Assembly: GCA_011634665.1 (NCBI GenBank)
Contig: WAEK01000004.1
Location: forward strand, 1,082,001 to 1,146,000
Reading direction: 5' to 3'
DNA: 64,000 nt
From: Mortierella sp. BCC40632
Lineage: Eukaryota > Mortierellomycota > Mortierellomycetes > Mortierellales > Mortierellaceae
Shown here in pieces: positions 1-12,670 of this stretch. Each line of letters opens with the position of its first letter. The stretch's first letter is position 1. The notes under the pieces are model-generated. The model saw nothing but the letters and a program-made list of their open reading frames with translations. It made no database searches and had not been told where the DNA came from. The position numbers and the translations under genes are program-made.

Positions 1-3000
1 GACGATCCAATCGTGCATTCAACTTTTCGAGATCCGCGCGGACAGTGCCGAGCTTCTTCTCGTACCGTTTCAATTCTTGTTGTACCTTCTTTGATTTGGC
101 TCCTCCATCTAGGCTCGCGTCAAGTTCCTTGGCAGCTTGGATAGCTGCCAAGGGTGTATAGAGCTTTAGATGAGGCATCACCACATGGACTGCCGCCGTG
201 GATGTGGACAACTCTTCAGGCATGGGAGAGTTTGTTCCATCAATGATCGTAAGAGGACCTTGAGCCCGTGTAAAATGGTTGAGGTACGACAAAGATTGTT
301 GCAGCGCGCCCTCGGAGGTGAGGAGGGTGGGGTCACTGGTCCAGATTGTAAAAGGCAATGGTCTGGACATGGGGACCTGGTGACTCTGGCGGAGCGAGCG
401 TGACCCCTGAATCAGTCCTAGCGCAATCTTTTTTAACAAGTCCATTAAAAAAAAAAAAAAAAAGGATTAAAAAATATGCCCCCTAAAAAAAAAGGCCTTG
501 CTGCTCGTGCAAATGAACATTCATTACCTCCATATCCTTATCTGCAGCATCGTCCTTCCAGCTGCCAAGTTCAGAAACTGTTGGGAATGCAGATGTCATG
601 ATTGACGTTGAGGGCGAAGCCGATTCAGGTACCATCCTCTGCCATAGTTCCTATTTAAGAGAAAGAGATGAGATAGGTCACAGGTAAGCATCCTTTCGAA
701 AAAAAAAAAAAAAAAAAAAAAAAAACTCATCCCTCGTGTACAAACAATTAGGTCTTAGATTAAGACACAAAGGAAAAAGTGAGGCCCTACCTCGGTAACA
801 AAAGGCATGAATGGATGCATCATCCGGAACGAGGCGTCAAGACACGTCTGAAGAACCATCAACAAACTTGTCTTTCGATCCATCGTCTCTTCCGAAGAAA
901 ACAACGCCGGCTTGCAAAACTCGACATAAACATCGCAAAGATCTTGAATGATAAACTTGCGTAGTACATCCGTTGCTGTCGATGGCTGGAGTTGCTCCAT
1001 TCCTTCGTTGACTTGAGTCACAGTATCGGCAAGGCGCGACATGATGTACCGCTCCACCAACGACATTTGATTCTTGGACCCGGTCTTTAGACCCATTGCT
1101 AGTGTGGTCTCGGGTTGGACCGTTGTCTGGTATTGAACATCATCAAATCGGGTCTTGGAAAACGCATAAAGATTCCATAGCTTGTTGGCAAAATGTTGCG
1201 CAGAGGCAACATTGGAAAGGTCCAGGTTGATCTGTCGAGTCTGTTGAGTCGCAGAGACAAGTGTATATCGGAGCGCATCTGCTCCACTAGCCTTGATGCC
1301 ACTGGGATAATCTTTTTCCATCTGGAGGAGTGATCGCTTGACCTCCTTTGCAGCCAAGTTGCTGTTCTCTACAGTTGATTTCAGATCCTTGAGAGAAATC
1401 CCTTCGATCACATGCATTGGGTCAATCACATTTCCAACCGATTTACTCATTTTCTTTCCCTGTGCATCTCGGACCATGGCATGGAACATAATATCCTTGA
1501 ATGGTTCCTTTCCAGACAGTTGCGTGCAAAGCATGACCATCCTAGCAACCCAGAAAAACATAATGTCTGTACCCGTCTCGATCATGGTTGTAGGGTAGCG
1601 CTCAGGGATAATATTGGTGATGCTATTTGAGGCCGACATATGGTTTCCTGTCCAACCAAGGGCAGAGAGTGGCAACAATGCCGAGGAAAACCAGGTATCG
1701 AGGACATCATCATCCTGAATAACCTTGAACTTTAGATCGGATCGGTTCATTGACTCAAGAGTTGACTGGAGACTCTTTACAGCCTCTTCTTCCGAGTCTG
1801 CTACCAGCCATGGTCCATCGTTCAGTGTCTCTGGTGAGAAGACGGTTCGAGCCTCGGAAATGTTATCAAAAACGGCCCTGTATGCGGGTATACGGTGTCC
1901 CCACCACAATTGTCGAGAGATGCACCAATCTTGGATATTTTCTATCGAATCCAAACGAGTAATCATGACAAGTATCGGTGAGCGTTGAACCAAGCAAGAA
2001 GTCACAGGTGTTGAAATTTAAAGCGAGCATACCTAGCCAACGATTCCAGTCCTTGATTGAATAGTCTGGATGAAAGGCAAGTCGTTCATCCTGGGCAGCC
2101 TCAAGAGCCTTCTCAGCCATCGAGTCGCATTTTACGTACCTAATTTGTGAAAAGAGAATAAATATTAGTAGATGAACATTAAGGCTTAAAGAGCGGATGA
2201 AATCCCTCAAGCAAAGTAGATTAATGGCCTATGTCCCTCAATAGCAAGAGATTAGAGTAGCCCTTCTTACCATTGGGGCATGACCAAAGGTTCGATGACA
2301 TCTCCAGAACGAGAGCACCGAGCCAATCGCATGGCGTGGTTCTCATTTTTACCCCTGTAAACCCCCAGCTCTGTCAAGTCGGACACAATCTTTTCACGAG
2401 CATCGAACCTATTCATTCCCTATATTTTTTTTTTGAAGTTATGTATTAAAGACTTATTAGTACTGGATCGGCTGGGAGGGGAGAAAGCTCTACAAAAGCC
2501 ATAGCTGTCTTTCTGGGCAGTCAGAATTACCTCGTAGGCTGCTGATCCACAGTTACTGTTGAAAGCCCCCTCCTTGTCTAGGACGTTAACAATTGGCAGG
2601 GAGTGTCGTTTTCCAAATGCATAATCGTTCGGGTCATGTGCAGGAGTGATCTGTAAAAAGTAGCCAGCGTTAGATTCATCCATGCGAACACGGGATTAGA
2701 GAGAGTATCGGGCGACGATGCAAACGCGACGACAGCAATATTACCTTGACAGCACCAGTACCAAAGCTCATATCGACCAGTTGGTCATCACAAATAATGG
2801 GAAGTCGCTTTCCAGAAATAGGGTGAATGACATATTGGCCATGAAGATGCTTGTACCGAGGGTCATCTGGATGGATAGCCACTGCTACATCCCCTAGCAT
2901 GGTCTCGATTCGGGTAGTTGAGACAACAAGCTCCTGATCTGAGCTACCCTCCACTTTGTAGGCAAACTCGTGTAAAACACCAAATTCTACTCTGCGAGGG

Positions 3001-4080
3001 GAGGAACCGACATCGATTTTATCGGTTAGTGCCCCAAGTTCAAAAAAAAAAAAAATGTCGTTCCAGAATTGATTCGATAAAGAAGGACGGGTGTTAATGC
3101 ATACTTCTTTTTGCGACCAGGGACGTTGAGCATTGTCTTTCCTGTTACATCTTCATAATCGACCTCAATGTCGGAAATGACCGTCTCGAGAGCACAGCAC
3201 CAGTTGACGAGCCTTGTATCTCTGTAGATCAGTCCTTGATTGAACAGTTGGACAAAGGCCGATTTGACAGCCTTGCTCCTGGGTTCATCCAGCGTGAAAA
3301 AACTTTGATCCCAATCCATGGATGCACCGAGACGGCGAAACTGTGTCATGATCCGATCCCCGTGCAAGTTTTTCCAATCCCAGATCTGGTCAATAAAAGC
3401 GGATCGGCCAAGATCATGTCGTGTCAACTGTCGTTCCCGCATTAATTTCTTTTCTACAACCGTCTGTGTGCTGATACCCGCATGATCGATTCCTGGAACC
3501 CAGGAAACACTTTCGCCACGCATTCGACGCCACCGCACAATTGAATCCTGGATACTGGCTGTGAGAGCGTGTCCAATATGGAGGTAACCCGTCACATTGG
3601 GTGGAGGTGTAAGGATTGTGAACTGACGGGGTTTCTGTGTTGCATCCCCACTGTTGGAACCGTCAACGCTGGTCGATGCCCGTGGCGCAAAATAGCCTAA
3701 GTAAGAGTCAAATGATCCGCCAGAGTTCTGTGGTTACTATGCAGAAGCCGAGATTTTCCTTGCGAGCTGTAGCTTCTTTGATTGCTCATTACCTTGCGAC
3801 TCCCACCACTCGTACCAGCCAGACTCTACAACAGACTGCAAGAAAAATACACATGGCTGTTTAGAAACTTGGGAGAGGTTTCTCCAATAAAATGAACCCG
3901 TCTTTCGGACACGTATCCACCAGCACCTACCGTGTCATACTTCTCGAGGCTATGACGGGGCTTGGGGACAGTCGAGTGCTGTGCCCTGAGAGGACCACGA
4001 CTGCTGGTGGTAAATGTGGCCCTGATAAATCCAGCATGGGCACCCGAGCGATGGGGCAGTCGTCCAATTGCCCTCAGCAT
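1..4080 (-). CDS. VAS1: Valyl-tRNA synthetase, probably mitochondrial; C-terminus cut by the window start
   Basis: Charges tRNA-Val with valine. Class I signatures are clear: [16 protein letters not shown] (HIGH motif, near 3560-3620), the editing-domain stretch [20 protein letters not shown] split by an intron near 2655-2765, [15 protein letters not shown] near 1900, [13 protein letters not shown] near 1440 and the anticodon-binding domain below 1300. Sequence below about 410 encodes a lysine-rich coiled coil, the usual ValRS C-terminal arm, which runs off the window. Translation starts at ATG 4080. The first residues ([13 protein letters not shown]...) are rich in R, S, T and A with few acidic residues, like a mitochondrial presequence, and lead within about 55 residues into [11 protein letters not shown]. 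The lysine-rich extension usual in cytosolic fungal ValRS is absent. At least seven introns were seen, for example WL|ENIQDWC near 1940-2030. Some fungi make both isoforms from one gene, so a dual role is possible. Confidence 0.93.
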
Positions 4081-4321
4081 GATCTCATGTGCGTTGTACA
4101 AATGGAGAATCCAAAAAAAGAGTTCCTTTTTTTTTTTTTTTTTTTGTTCGGAAGCCTTGAAATGCTCGAATATCTTCCTAGGCTGCAAGGTTGTTTATCT
4201 GTCTTGCTGCCAGGCAGGCAGTCACCCTTCCTGCTGATCCTTCCCACTTTGTTCATCAAAGCCCATTTTTCAAACCTTTTTTTTTTTTTTTTTTTTCATC
4301 TTTCACCATTCCACTGTTCTA
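4081..4321. promoter_or_regulatory. Shared divergent promoter region of valyl-tRNA synthetase and prolyl dihydroxylase genes
   Basis: These 241 bp separate the two start codons of genes running in opposite directions, so both promoters and 5' leaders must lie here. The stretch holds two long T runs (about 4127-4145 and 4278-4296). No TATA box was seen. The function follows from position only. Confidence 0.6.
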
Positions 4322-5987
4322 ATGTCCAAACACGGCCTCGCAGAGACCTCAGGGGTCCCAGTCAAACGCTCAAAACTCGGCGACCAGGATGGTGCCACGA
4401 CCACCTCTGTGAACCCACCCGTTTTTAACAGTCGCTATGCTGACCCAGCCTTTTCAGCCTCTTTTGCCAGAGCCTTTCGCGAGCGGAAGCCCTTTCAGGA
4501 TCAGGAGAGTGGAGCACAAATCTTTGAACACCCTTACCCTGCCGCTGCTCTGCCCAACTTTCTTGACTCTGCCGAATACATCCAAACTTTGAGGAAGGAG
4601 CTTCTCCAGGAAGCCTATTTCCACAAATCAAATGACCTATACGAGTTTTATCAGTCTGAGGATCTGCGCCTTTCCAAGAAACCACACATCGAGGCGCTGA
4701 AGAATGCCATTTACTCGCACAAGTTCTTTGCCATGATGAGCTCTCTCACGGGCATTGACCTCGACCCGTCTGTAATCGATTTGAATGGGAACCAGTACCA
4801 CGAGGGCTGCTATCTGCTCTGCCATGACGATGATATCAAGAGTGAGAAAGAAGGTCGTAGGATCGCGTTTATTCTCTACCTTGTCGATGAAGACTGGAGT
4901 GCCGCAGATGGTGGAGCACTTGATTTGTTCAAATGGTGAGACTCTTCAAATATATTCTTCGAATTGGACCGCGTCCGCTTCATTCGCAGCCGTTATACTA
5001 AAACTCAAGAGTAATCAATCACGTCATCTCCTCATTAGCAACGAAGAAGGATACCCAGTCGAGGTAGCTCAATCCATTGTGCCAGTGCGCAATACACTTG
5101 CCTTTTTTGAGCTGTCTTCAACTTCTTACCATCAGGTTGCTGAAGTATTGTCGCGAGACAAGAGCAGAATCTCGATCTCGGGTTGGTTTCATGGTCCTCT
5201 CCAGACAAGACTCGTTTCCAAGACAATGCCTTTTCATCCGCTCACTTCTTCTGGAATGGACAATGAATTGGAAGAGTTGGTGAACCCGGATTATTTGAAA
5301 AAGGATACAATGGCCAAGATGAACAATGTTTTTCTGGATCAGAGCTCAATAGAACTCCAAGGATTCTTTAAGTCAGACGTCTACAAGGCTTTGGTCCAAG
5401 AGGTAGACGCGATTGAGAACGAGAAGAATGGACTCGAGTCCTTGTGGGACGAAACCATGGGACCCCGACACGTACGCAGCTATAGCCGTGTCTCTGAAAA
5501 GAATCATACCAAAGTGCCACCAACCCTTGCACGCGTTCATTCCTTGTGCAAGTCCACGGTGTTTGAATCGTTTCTGAAAGAGGTGACCAACCTGGCGCTT
5601 CCTTCCGCCAATGTGGAACTTCGAATGTTCAAAAAGGGAGACTATACATTGTTGCATGACCATGCTCTCGAGAAATCAGGATTGGATGCTGTTTTTAGCT
5701 TCCCACATTTTGGAGCATCGACCCAACCCGAGTGGGACGAGAACTGGGGTGCAGGTGCTACTCATTATGTCAATGGAAAGTCGAATCTCTTGACACTTCA
5801 ACCGAAACACAACACTTTGACTTTGGTTCTGAGAGATGAAGGCACACTCCGATTTGTCCGATATTTGACAGCCCGTGTGGGAGAGGCAAGACGTCGTGAG
5901 TTGAGTGTACTTTACACTGTCGAGGATGACGATGATGAGGAAGAGGAAGAAGAAGAAGAGAAAGAAGATGGATCCACCCCTGAATAA
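4322..5987 (+). CDS. TPA1: Tpa1/Ofd1-type prolyl 3,4-dihydroxylase (2-oxoglutarate/Fe(II) dioxygenase)
   Basis: Homologues hydroxylate a proline of ribosomal protein uS12 (Rps23) and affect translation termination; fission yeast Ofd1 also controls the SREBP factor Sre1. The family roles are known; the assignment here is by sequence. Exon 1 is 4322-4935 and exon 2 is 5039-5987, joined as LFK|CNEEGYP, giving 520 residues. The catalytic double-stranded beta-helix domain shows QYHEGCYLLCHDDD (iron-binding H-x-D), RRIAFILYLVDEDW, and the distal ISISGWFHG histidine. The C-terminal degenerate oxygenase-like domain follows (DYTLLHDHALE, about residues 310-490), as in Tpa1. The protein ends in a run of about 16 acidic residues. 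Both domains and the active-site residues are intact. Confidence 0.93.
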
Positions 5988-6060
5988 AACGGCACGTTCT
6001 TTAATTTGATGTGTACAACAGTCCTTGAATGAACGAATTTTTTTTTTTTTTTTTTTTTTT

Positions 6061-6488
6061 TTACAACTCTTCGCTAGGGATTCCGTTCTCAAGAACACAG
6101 GGTCCTTGGGCAATGATCTTTAGTCCAGCGTCTTTAGCAAAGGCAAGAGCCTCGGGAGAGTCCACATCTGGTTGCAACCAGATACGTTGGATCCCATTCT
6201 TCTTGGCCTCTTCCAAGACGGAGATTGTGACTGCTGGGGGAGTGATGATCGAGACATGGTACTCCGCGGGGTTTCCTGGCAACGACGAAAGATTCGGTAC
6301 GCAGGCCAACGATTCGATCGAGGCCTCTCTGGGGTTGACTGGAACGGCAGTATATCCATGCTCTTTGTACCTAGCCCACAGATGCACACATGGCCATGGT
6401 TTGTATGAACGCCGAAAGAAAAGAAGCAATTAGTCATCTTGGCCTCTTTACGATTTGACACGTAACAAAAAGGTTGGTTCTCTGTAAG

Positions 6489-6522
<34 letters not shown>

Positions 6523-6658
6523 AGAGAGTAAGAGAGCATTCATACCAGCGGAGGACCTTGTTTCCATACTTGGACCGGTTGTTGCTGGCTCCGACGACGG
6601 CAAACTTTTGTTCGGCGGACGAAAAGAACTCTCGGATTAAGGTGGCGGCAGTGGACAT
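6061..6658 (-). CDS. Small CoA-binding (Rossmann-fold) protein, YccU-like
   Basis: Exon 1 (6658-6546) and exon 2 (6370-6061) join as VLRW|YKEHGY to give 140 residues. The protein is a single CoA-binding domain of the bacterial YccU type: an N-terminal nucleotide loop (FAVVGASNNRSKYGNKV), then HGYTAVPVNPRE, then VSIITPPAVTISVLEEAKK, IQRIWLQPDVDSPEA and the C-terminal IAQGPCVLE. Length matches the stand-alone family (about 135-145). Its biological role is poorly defined; cofactor binding is inferred from the fold. The intron (6371-6545) has a T run of about 29 bases on the coding strand. The start is the only ATG leading into the domain. Confidence 0.88.
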
Positions 6659-7218
6659 GGCTCGATAAGTGGAGTGTAAAAGAAGAGGTGGAAGAAAAGA
6701 GAAAAGAGAAGGAGGAGGAGAAGAGAAAAGGTTGAAATAGAGAGACAGAAAGAGAGAGAGAGGCCGAGATGACGGATGGGTGAGTGAAGAGTAGATGATG
6801 TTTGAAATCCGCGGTAAAAAAAAAAAAAAAGCAATGGAGCGTGCGAAAGATGCAGGACGCGCCTTATTGGAATTAGAAGGGGGAGAAAAAAAAAAAAAAA
6901 AGGGGGGAAAGGAGAAGGGGGACGAACAACTGCACCTCCTCTTTTTTTTTTTTTTTTTTTTTTTTTCTTCTTCTTTTTCTGTTTCTTCTTTCTTCGTTAG
7001 ACACTTCCATCACAACCATTCTTTCTCAAGAATAAAACCCCCTTCTTCCTCCAACCCTTTGTCTGTTCAACGCTGCCAAGGCGCATTCTCATTCCCAAAA
7101 AGAACTCATAATGTCTCATCCATCTTCCAACCAAGGCATGTCTTTTATGACCATAGACAGCAACCATCTCTCCGAGTCGCCCCCCCCCATTTACACAGAG
7201 ATGCCATGACAGCAGGCG
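6659..7218. promoter_or_regulatory. Divergent intergenic region between CoA-binding protein and RAP1GDS1-like genes
   Basis: This stretch separates two divergent genes. It holds A runs at about 6815-6830 and 6887-6901, a T run of about 24 at 6943-6966, and GA-rich sequence at 6680-6760 just upstream of the minus-strand gene. An ATG at 7111 opens a short frame that stops at 7207, in frame with but ahead of the chosen start at 7219. It may be part of a first exon or an upstream ORF. Confidence 0.4.
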
Positions 7219-10200
7219 ATGCTGACTCTTTTCTCTATTCCCCCTTTTGTTCCTTTACTGAATGTCACTCCTCAGGACGACTCGGCGTTTGCATCGCTTG
7301 TCCAGGACATTAAGCTCGGCACTGGTACATGACCTTTCATTCCATCAGCACCATCTTTCTTTCATGGACTTTAAGGAACCTGTAGTCTGAATATAAGCTT
7401 TCCAGACACTTCTCCTTTCTGTGAGGCGATGTTCTCGCTGCAAAGTTCAGAAGGCTGCCCTTTTCTCGTCCTTTTTTTTTTTTTTTTTTTTCTGAAATGA
7501 TCATGTTCCTATCGTATGACCGCGCACGCTACAGCCCTCTCGGCAACGCCCACTCATCTCAATTGCTTCCAACCAAACAAATAGACCCAAACAGCATCGA
7601 CGCGGAGATCAAACGATTTATAAAGACTCTAGAGGATGCCAAGGCGACTCTTCAAACAACTCCTTCTGCTGGAGACGCGCAGGCCAGCTGGGATAGTGTC
7701 GCCAATACGTTCCAACATTTTGCAGACAGCGCAAGACAAGGTAAGGGAGCGGACCGTGTTCTCTGAAACAATCAGACTCGATTTAGATCGCGTTGTGGAA
7801 ACAAGGAGGGAGAAGAAAAAACCCATTTCTGCCCAAAATGGACTCATCCACACGGAAATACCTTTTGATTTCTTTAGAATCTTCCCGCACACCTATTGGA
7901 GACTCTTCGGCCGTTGCTTTGATCGTCAGTCTGGAGACTTTGAACAAGGATCGGTTAGCTCATGTTGATATCCAGGCAATGCGCGCGTTTGCTAACATTT
8001 GTGTCGATCATGGTAAGCACAATTGCTTTAGAGTATCAAGATCATCACTAACCATTCTAATGAACCATGAAATGAGAGAGAGAGAAAGAAAAATCTCCAA
8101 GCTGACCCTGCCATTGGTGGGCAATTACACACTTCATTCTTTGAATATCTCTAGAGGAAAACAGAAAGAAACTACTGGATGCCGGAGCTTTTGAGATCAT
8201 TGTTACTGTCTTGAAGAATGCAGGCCATAAAGATGCAGTGAAGACTGCATGCGGAGCTCTTCTTAATACGACCATGGATTTCGGTATGCGGGGACTGAAA
8301 TGTCTATTTATTTCTCTCTATATCGAGCGATCCACGAGCTACTTTCCTTTTTTTTTTTTTTTTTTTTTTTTTCCTAACCACGAGTGTGATGTGATTGGGA
8401 CATTTGTAGAACCCGCCCAGGCCAAGGTGGTTGATCTGGATGCTATCAAGTACCTCCTAGAAGTTCTCAAATCGCAGGATATTGAAGAGGACGAGATCAA
8501 TATGATGATTGCAGCACGCGTCACTGCCAATTTGTGTGACCTTGGTAAATCTTTGTGTGGAGACCCTCTTCTTTGTATCACGAAACAAGAGCGCGCGGTT
8601 TGAGTGATGAATGGCTCACAAGCCTTTTTTTTTTTTTTTTTTTTTTGCTTGGAATTCAGACGGACTAAATTGGATCATTTCCTTTCTTTTGATTCTCTTG
8701 TAGATCAGGGTTGTCAAGCCGTGATCAAAGCCGACGGTTGCAAGACAGTGATCCGACTCTTGCAAAAAACTTATCGCGATCTGGATTCAAACTTTGATCT
8801 CTTTAATACGCTGATGGATATTTTGCGACCTGTAGCCGAAAGAGACTCCGCTCAGGAATACATCTGGAAAGAAGAGCTCTTACCTGTATTGATGGACATT
8901 ACAGAGGAGATCACCCTATCGGACGAGGGCGAAACCGAGGAAGAAAAGAAGGAAACTGGCAAAAAGTTTTTAGCCCTTAAGACAGAATTGATCGGATGCA
9001 TAGTCTCGGTCACCCAATCGAGTAAGTGAGGCAAATCCGATTCAACTCACTTCCATTCTTTACTCTGAGATTTCTCTCTAGTCCACCATGTTGGCTGCTT
9101 AGTGAATTGTGCTAAAAATCCTCCTTTATCCTTTCACTCTTCTATTGTATTGTAGATAACAACATGAAGCCCGTCTTTGGTAACCGTGAGATCATGGACC
9201 GTTTCTTGTCTTGGTTGGAATTAGAAGATCGTGAAGACTTGCAAGAATGTGCCTGTCTCTGTCTGGGCAACGTGGCCAGATCAGGTAAGATGTCCACTCC
9301 TGGCTTGATTTCTTCCGCTTCTCCCCTCTCTTTCTTTATTGACCTCTCCTTCCCTCTAATATAAAACTCTGCTTTTTTCTTTTCCATTGAATTTAAAAAT
9401 GATAGATGAGCACTGCACAAAGTTGGTACACCAGGATAACGTATTGAAGCCATTGATTCGGGTGGTCTGCAAAGCCAAGGATCTCAAGACTAGCCATGCT
9501 GCCACAGGATTGCTCCGAAATCTAGCCCTTGCAGAACGAAACCAGGTTATAATGGGCAACTCTGGTGTCATCCAAGCATGCTACCCACTCTTTAAGAAGG
9601 ACAATGCTGAGCCCATGCAAAAGAATGTGATTGGCATTGTTAAGCGTCTCTGTGTCAGTGACAGCCACAACTGTATTCGAGCGATCACTGGTCACGAGCC
9701 ATACGAGACTATTTCGGCCGTTCATGAAAGAGACGCGAGCACCAGTAGCAACACTGATAATGTCGAGACACCACTCTCTGAATTGGTCGACCTGATCCAT
9801 CGATCGGACAACTTTGAACTCAAGAGTGAGGGCACAAGGACTCTGTGCAATTTGATCAAGGTGATTTGGAACACTGAGAGCATGAAGGAATTTGATGCGC
9901 GATCTATTCAGGCCCTGCAGCATAGTCTTCGCCAACCCCTTGTGGTTTCATCGATCGCGGCCATGACCAGGAACCCCAAGTATGCAATCCTGCAGAGCGA
10001 TGGTTTGATTGCCTTGACTCTATTGATCACTAGCCCAACACAAGGTAACAGCGATTTAGCAAAAGCAAGAAAAAGAAATGGTAGCAAAAGGTTGAAAGCA
10101 AGGGAGGGAGAAGGCTCTATTGACTGATCATAACCTTCAACAAAATGTGAATCAATTCGATAGGAATGGATGTCGTGTTGGATGTACTGGTGTCAGATGA

Positions 10201-10665
10201 GGTAGCACTCATTCCGGAGGTCGATGCAGCCGACTTGGACAAAGCCCAGGATGTCCCCAAACCACCAACACTTTTGGAGAGTATCTTGAATCTGATCAAG
10301 AACAAGGATGGCAAGGTGGCGGATGAATTCAGAACGAATGCCTGTGTCTTTTTGAGAAATGCATTGGAAACTGCTGCTCGTGACAGTACAGGTAACGTGA
10401 AGGGGAGTCCCCCCCCCCATACATACGCACACATACACACAAAACTTGATTCTTTTCAGCAAGAACTTTGGATGTCTTGGAGAATGAAATTGTGTAGACT
10501 CGAAGTATTGACACCCGCTTTTTTTTTTTTATAATAGACCCGGCCTACTTGACCTTCCTTAAGCAGTCGGATATCAAAGCAACGATGCAGGAAGTGGCAG
10601 AAGAACCAACAACCCGTCCGTTGGTGAAAGCGGCAACACAGCAGGTGCTCGCTTCGCTCCAATAA
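7219..10665 (+). CDS. RAP1GDS1: RAP1GDS1/SmgGDS-like armadillo-repeat small-GTPase regulator
   Basis: SmgGDS proteins bind small GTPases with polybasic tails (Rho and Rap types) and help their prenylation and trafficking. Proposed exons: 7219-7324, 7585-7740, 7878-8012, 8155-8283, 8410-8544, 8704-9021, 9156-9284, 9406-10044, 10164-10391, 10538-10665, giving 700 residues (animal forms are about 560-610). The armadillo pattern repeats throughout, e.g. QAMRAFANICVDH, KTACGALLNTTMDF, IAARVTANLCDL, CACLCLGNVARS, HAATGLLRNLALAERNQV. All nine introns are in phase 1 and four exons are 129 or 135 bp. The start is the weakest part: ATG 7219 is in frame with the first armadillo exon, but an extra 5' exon is possible. 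The stop codon lies inside AATAAA (10661-10666). The assignment rests on repeat pattern and overall resemblance. Confidence 0.85.
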
Positions 10666-10907
10666 ACCCCAACTACAAGGCATCGGGAATAAAACTTGGG
10701 AGAAGGAGGTCTACTCCTTGTTATAATAATAATTAAAAAAAAAAAAAAAAAAAAAAGTATACCACAGGACCAAATGCTAAATTTATTTTTTACAGTTGTT
10801 TTTTTTTTTTTTCTCATCTGTCCTATGGGTGAGATATGAGTTGGTCAAAAAAGAGAGGAAGGGATTCTACTCCAAGAACCGAGCACAGAAAGTGGGGGGA
10901 TTTTTCT

Positions 10908-12670
10908 CTAGAAGCGGTTGATGGCATTGTCAAACATGGTATGATCACCCTCTTCATAGACCTTGGCGATGGGGGTTTGGCTTGGAAGACCCTCCTTCTT
11001 GAGGTATTGCTGTGCATAGTTCAAACCAAGACGACTCTCTTCCCTGTTGGCACGTGAACCGATCCAGACAAAGACCTCATGTTGAACATCCAAGATGAAG
11101 ACATCTTTCGTGTCCAAGAGATCCTTGGTGACCTTGGGGCCAGAAGCCTCAAGCGTAAACTCGATCTCTCCGCTCGAGTCGGAGAGGCTATCAGGATCGG
11201 AAAGAAAGGGACAAGGGAAGGGGGAAGTATAGGAATTCGTCAGTAATGATGAGGAAAAAAAAAAAAAAAAAAAAAAAAGGAGCGATACGCCCAATTCAAA
11301 ATGGAGAGATGGATTTTTTTTTTTGTTACCGGTAGAGCTTCTTGACATATTCGGGCTCGGGGATAGGTGCGTTTGCTGGCTTGACATCGACCTGGCCTCC
11401 CAAAGCGCTCCAGAAAAGTTTTTGGTCGCGATCGCCCTCGTCTAGAAACCAACAAGTGAAGAAAAACGAGCGTGTTAGTCCTGAATTATTCAATCTATTC
11501 AATGAAACAAGGAACCCTAAAGAGAGGTGAGAAGACTCTGAAAAAATAAAATTACCAAAGACTTCAGTGTTGACATCGCCGTTGCGGTCCGCCTCCAAAC
11601 CCTGGGTATACTCGGCCGCCTTGACCTTTTCAATGCCAGAGCTCTCCTTGCCATTCCATTGATAAAGGACGTTGCCTGTGTCCAAGATGAAGACGTCACC
11701 ACTGTTGATCACGTCCTTGGTCACTTCCCGAACCACCACAGTTGGACGACCACCTTCCTTGGAAGAGGGGATCGATTTGACCATCAAGAGACGGGATTTG
11801 TACTCGGGTTCGTTATAATGGTGGAAACCAGTCTTGACACCACCCTCCAAGGTGGAGAAGGTGGGGAAGTAAGAGAGCATCAATTTGGATTCGAAGCCTT
11901 CGACCTCACGATATTGAGTAGGCTTTCCATCCAAGTCTATAAAGTCAATGATAGAGGATGGCTGTTAATTCATCCATATCTTATGATCTTTCCTCGATAT
12001 CCTAGAGGCCAGCTATTTTTTTTTATCTATTCCACTTACAATCGTCTAACTCGACGGTCTTATAGGCAGCAGTTCCGGCCTCGTCCTGGCTGGTATCCTT
12101 GCCGAGCCAAAAATGAATGTCATGCAACAAGACATCCGAGTTTTCCTTCTTGTAGGACTAAAAAAAAAAAAAAAAAAAAGCAAAAGCAAAAAGGAGAAAT
12201 GGGATAAATGGTTAAGGAGGGGGGAGAAAGACTTCTTTTCTCACGCAATTCAATCTCCATAAACTGACATACCTTGAGGACAATATAACTGTCACCACTG
12301 TAGAAGCGGCCATGCTCGCTCTTAGGGGTAGCCACGACCTTGAACTGTTCAATGCGCCAGACCCAAAGTCCTGTCTCGGAGCCAACGCCTGTCGACTTGC
12401 CCCAGGCATCTTCGAGTGCTCCTTCCTCCTTGCGGTGCTGCTTCTCGAGTTCACTACCAAATTGGGCAAGGTTGGTCTCCTCGAGCTCTAAATGGCGGTA
12501 GTAGTGGTGAAAGAGGTGGGGGGGGGAGAGAAAGAATTGAGTACTGGTGAAAGATAGAGTGTAGCGAGACATGTCCAATCAGGTACACACACAGGCTTAT
12601 AAACAGGCACGCGCAAAGGCACGCACACATAAAGGTGCAAAGACTTACTCCAGACAGAGTTCTTGAGCAT
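10908..12670 (-). CDS. Severin/fragmin-like actin-severing protein with three gelsolin domains
   Basis: Six exons (12670-12649 region, 12487-12273, 12157-12040, 11936-11556, 11441-11330, 11187-10908) join in phase to 375 residues, the size of three-domain severin, fragmin and CapG. Domain 1 holds [26 protein letters not shown] and [19 protein letters not shown]. Domain 2 holds [25 protein letters not shown] and [13 protein letters not shown]. Domain 3 holds [19 protein letters not shown] and [11 protein letters not shown]. Family members cut and cap actin filaments when calcium rises; that role is inferred here. The first coding exon is only about 22 nt (MLKNSVW). The gene converges on the RAP1GDS1-like gene, with 242 bp between stops. 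Gelsolin-family proteins are missing from yeasts. Confidence 0.92.
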
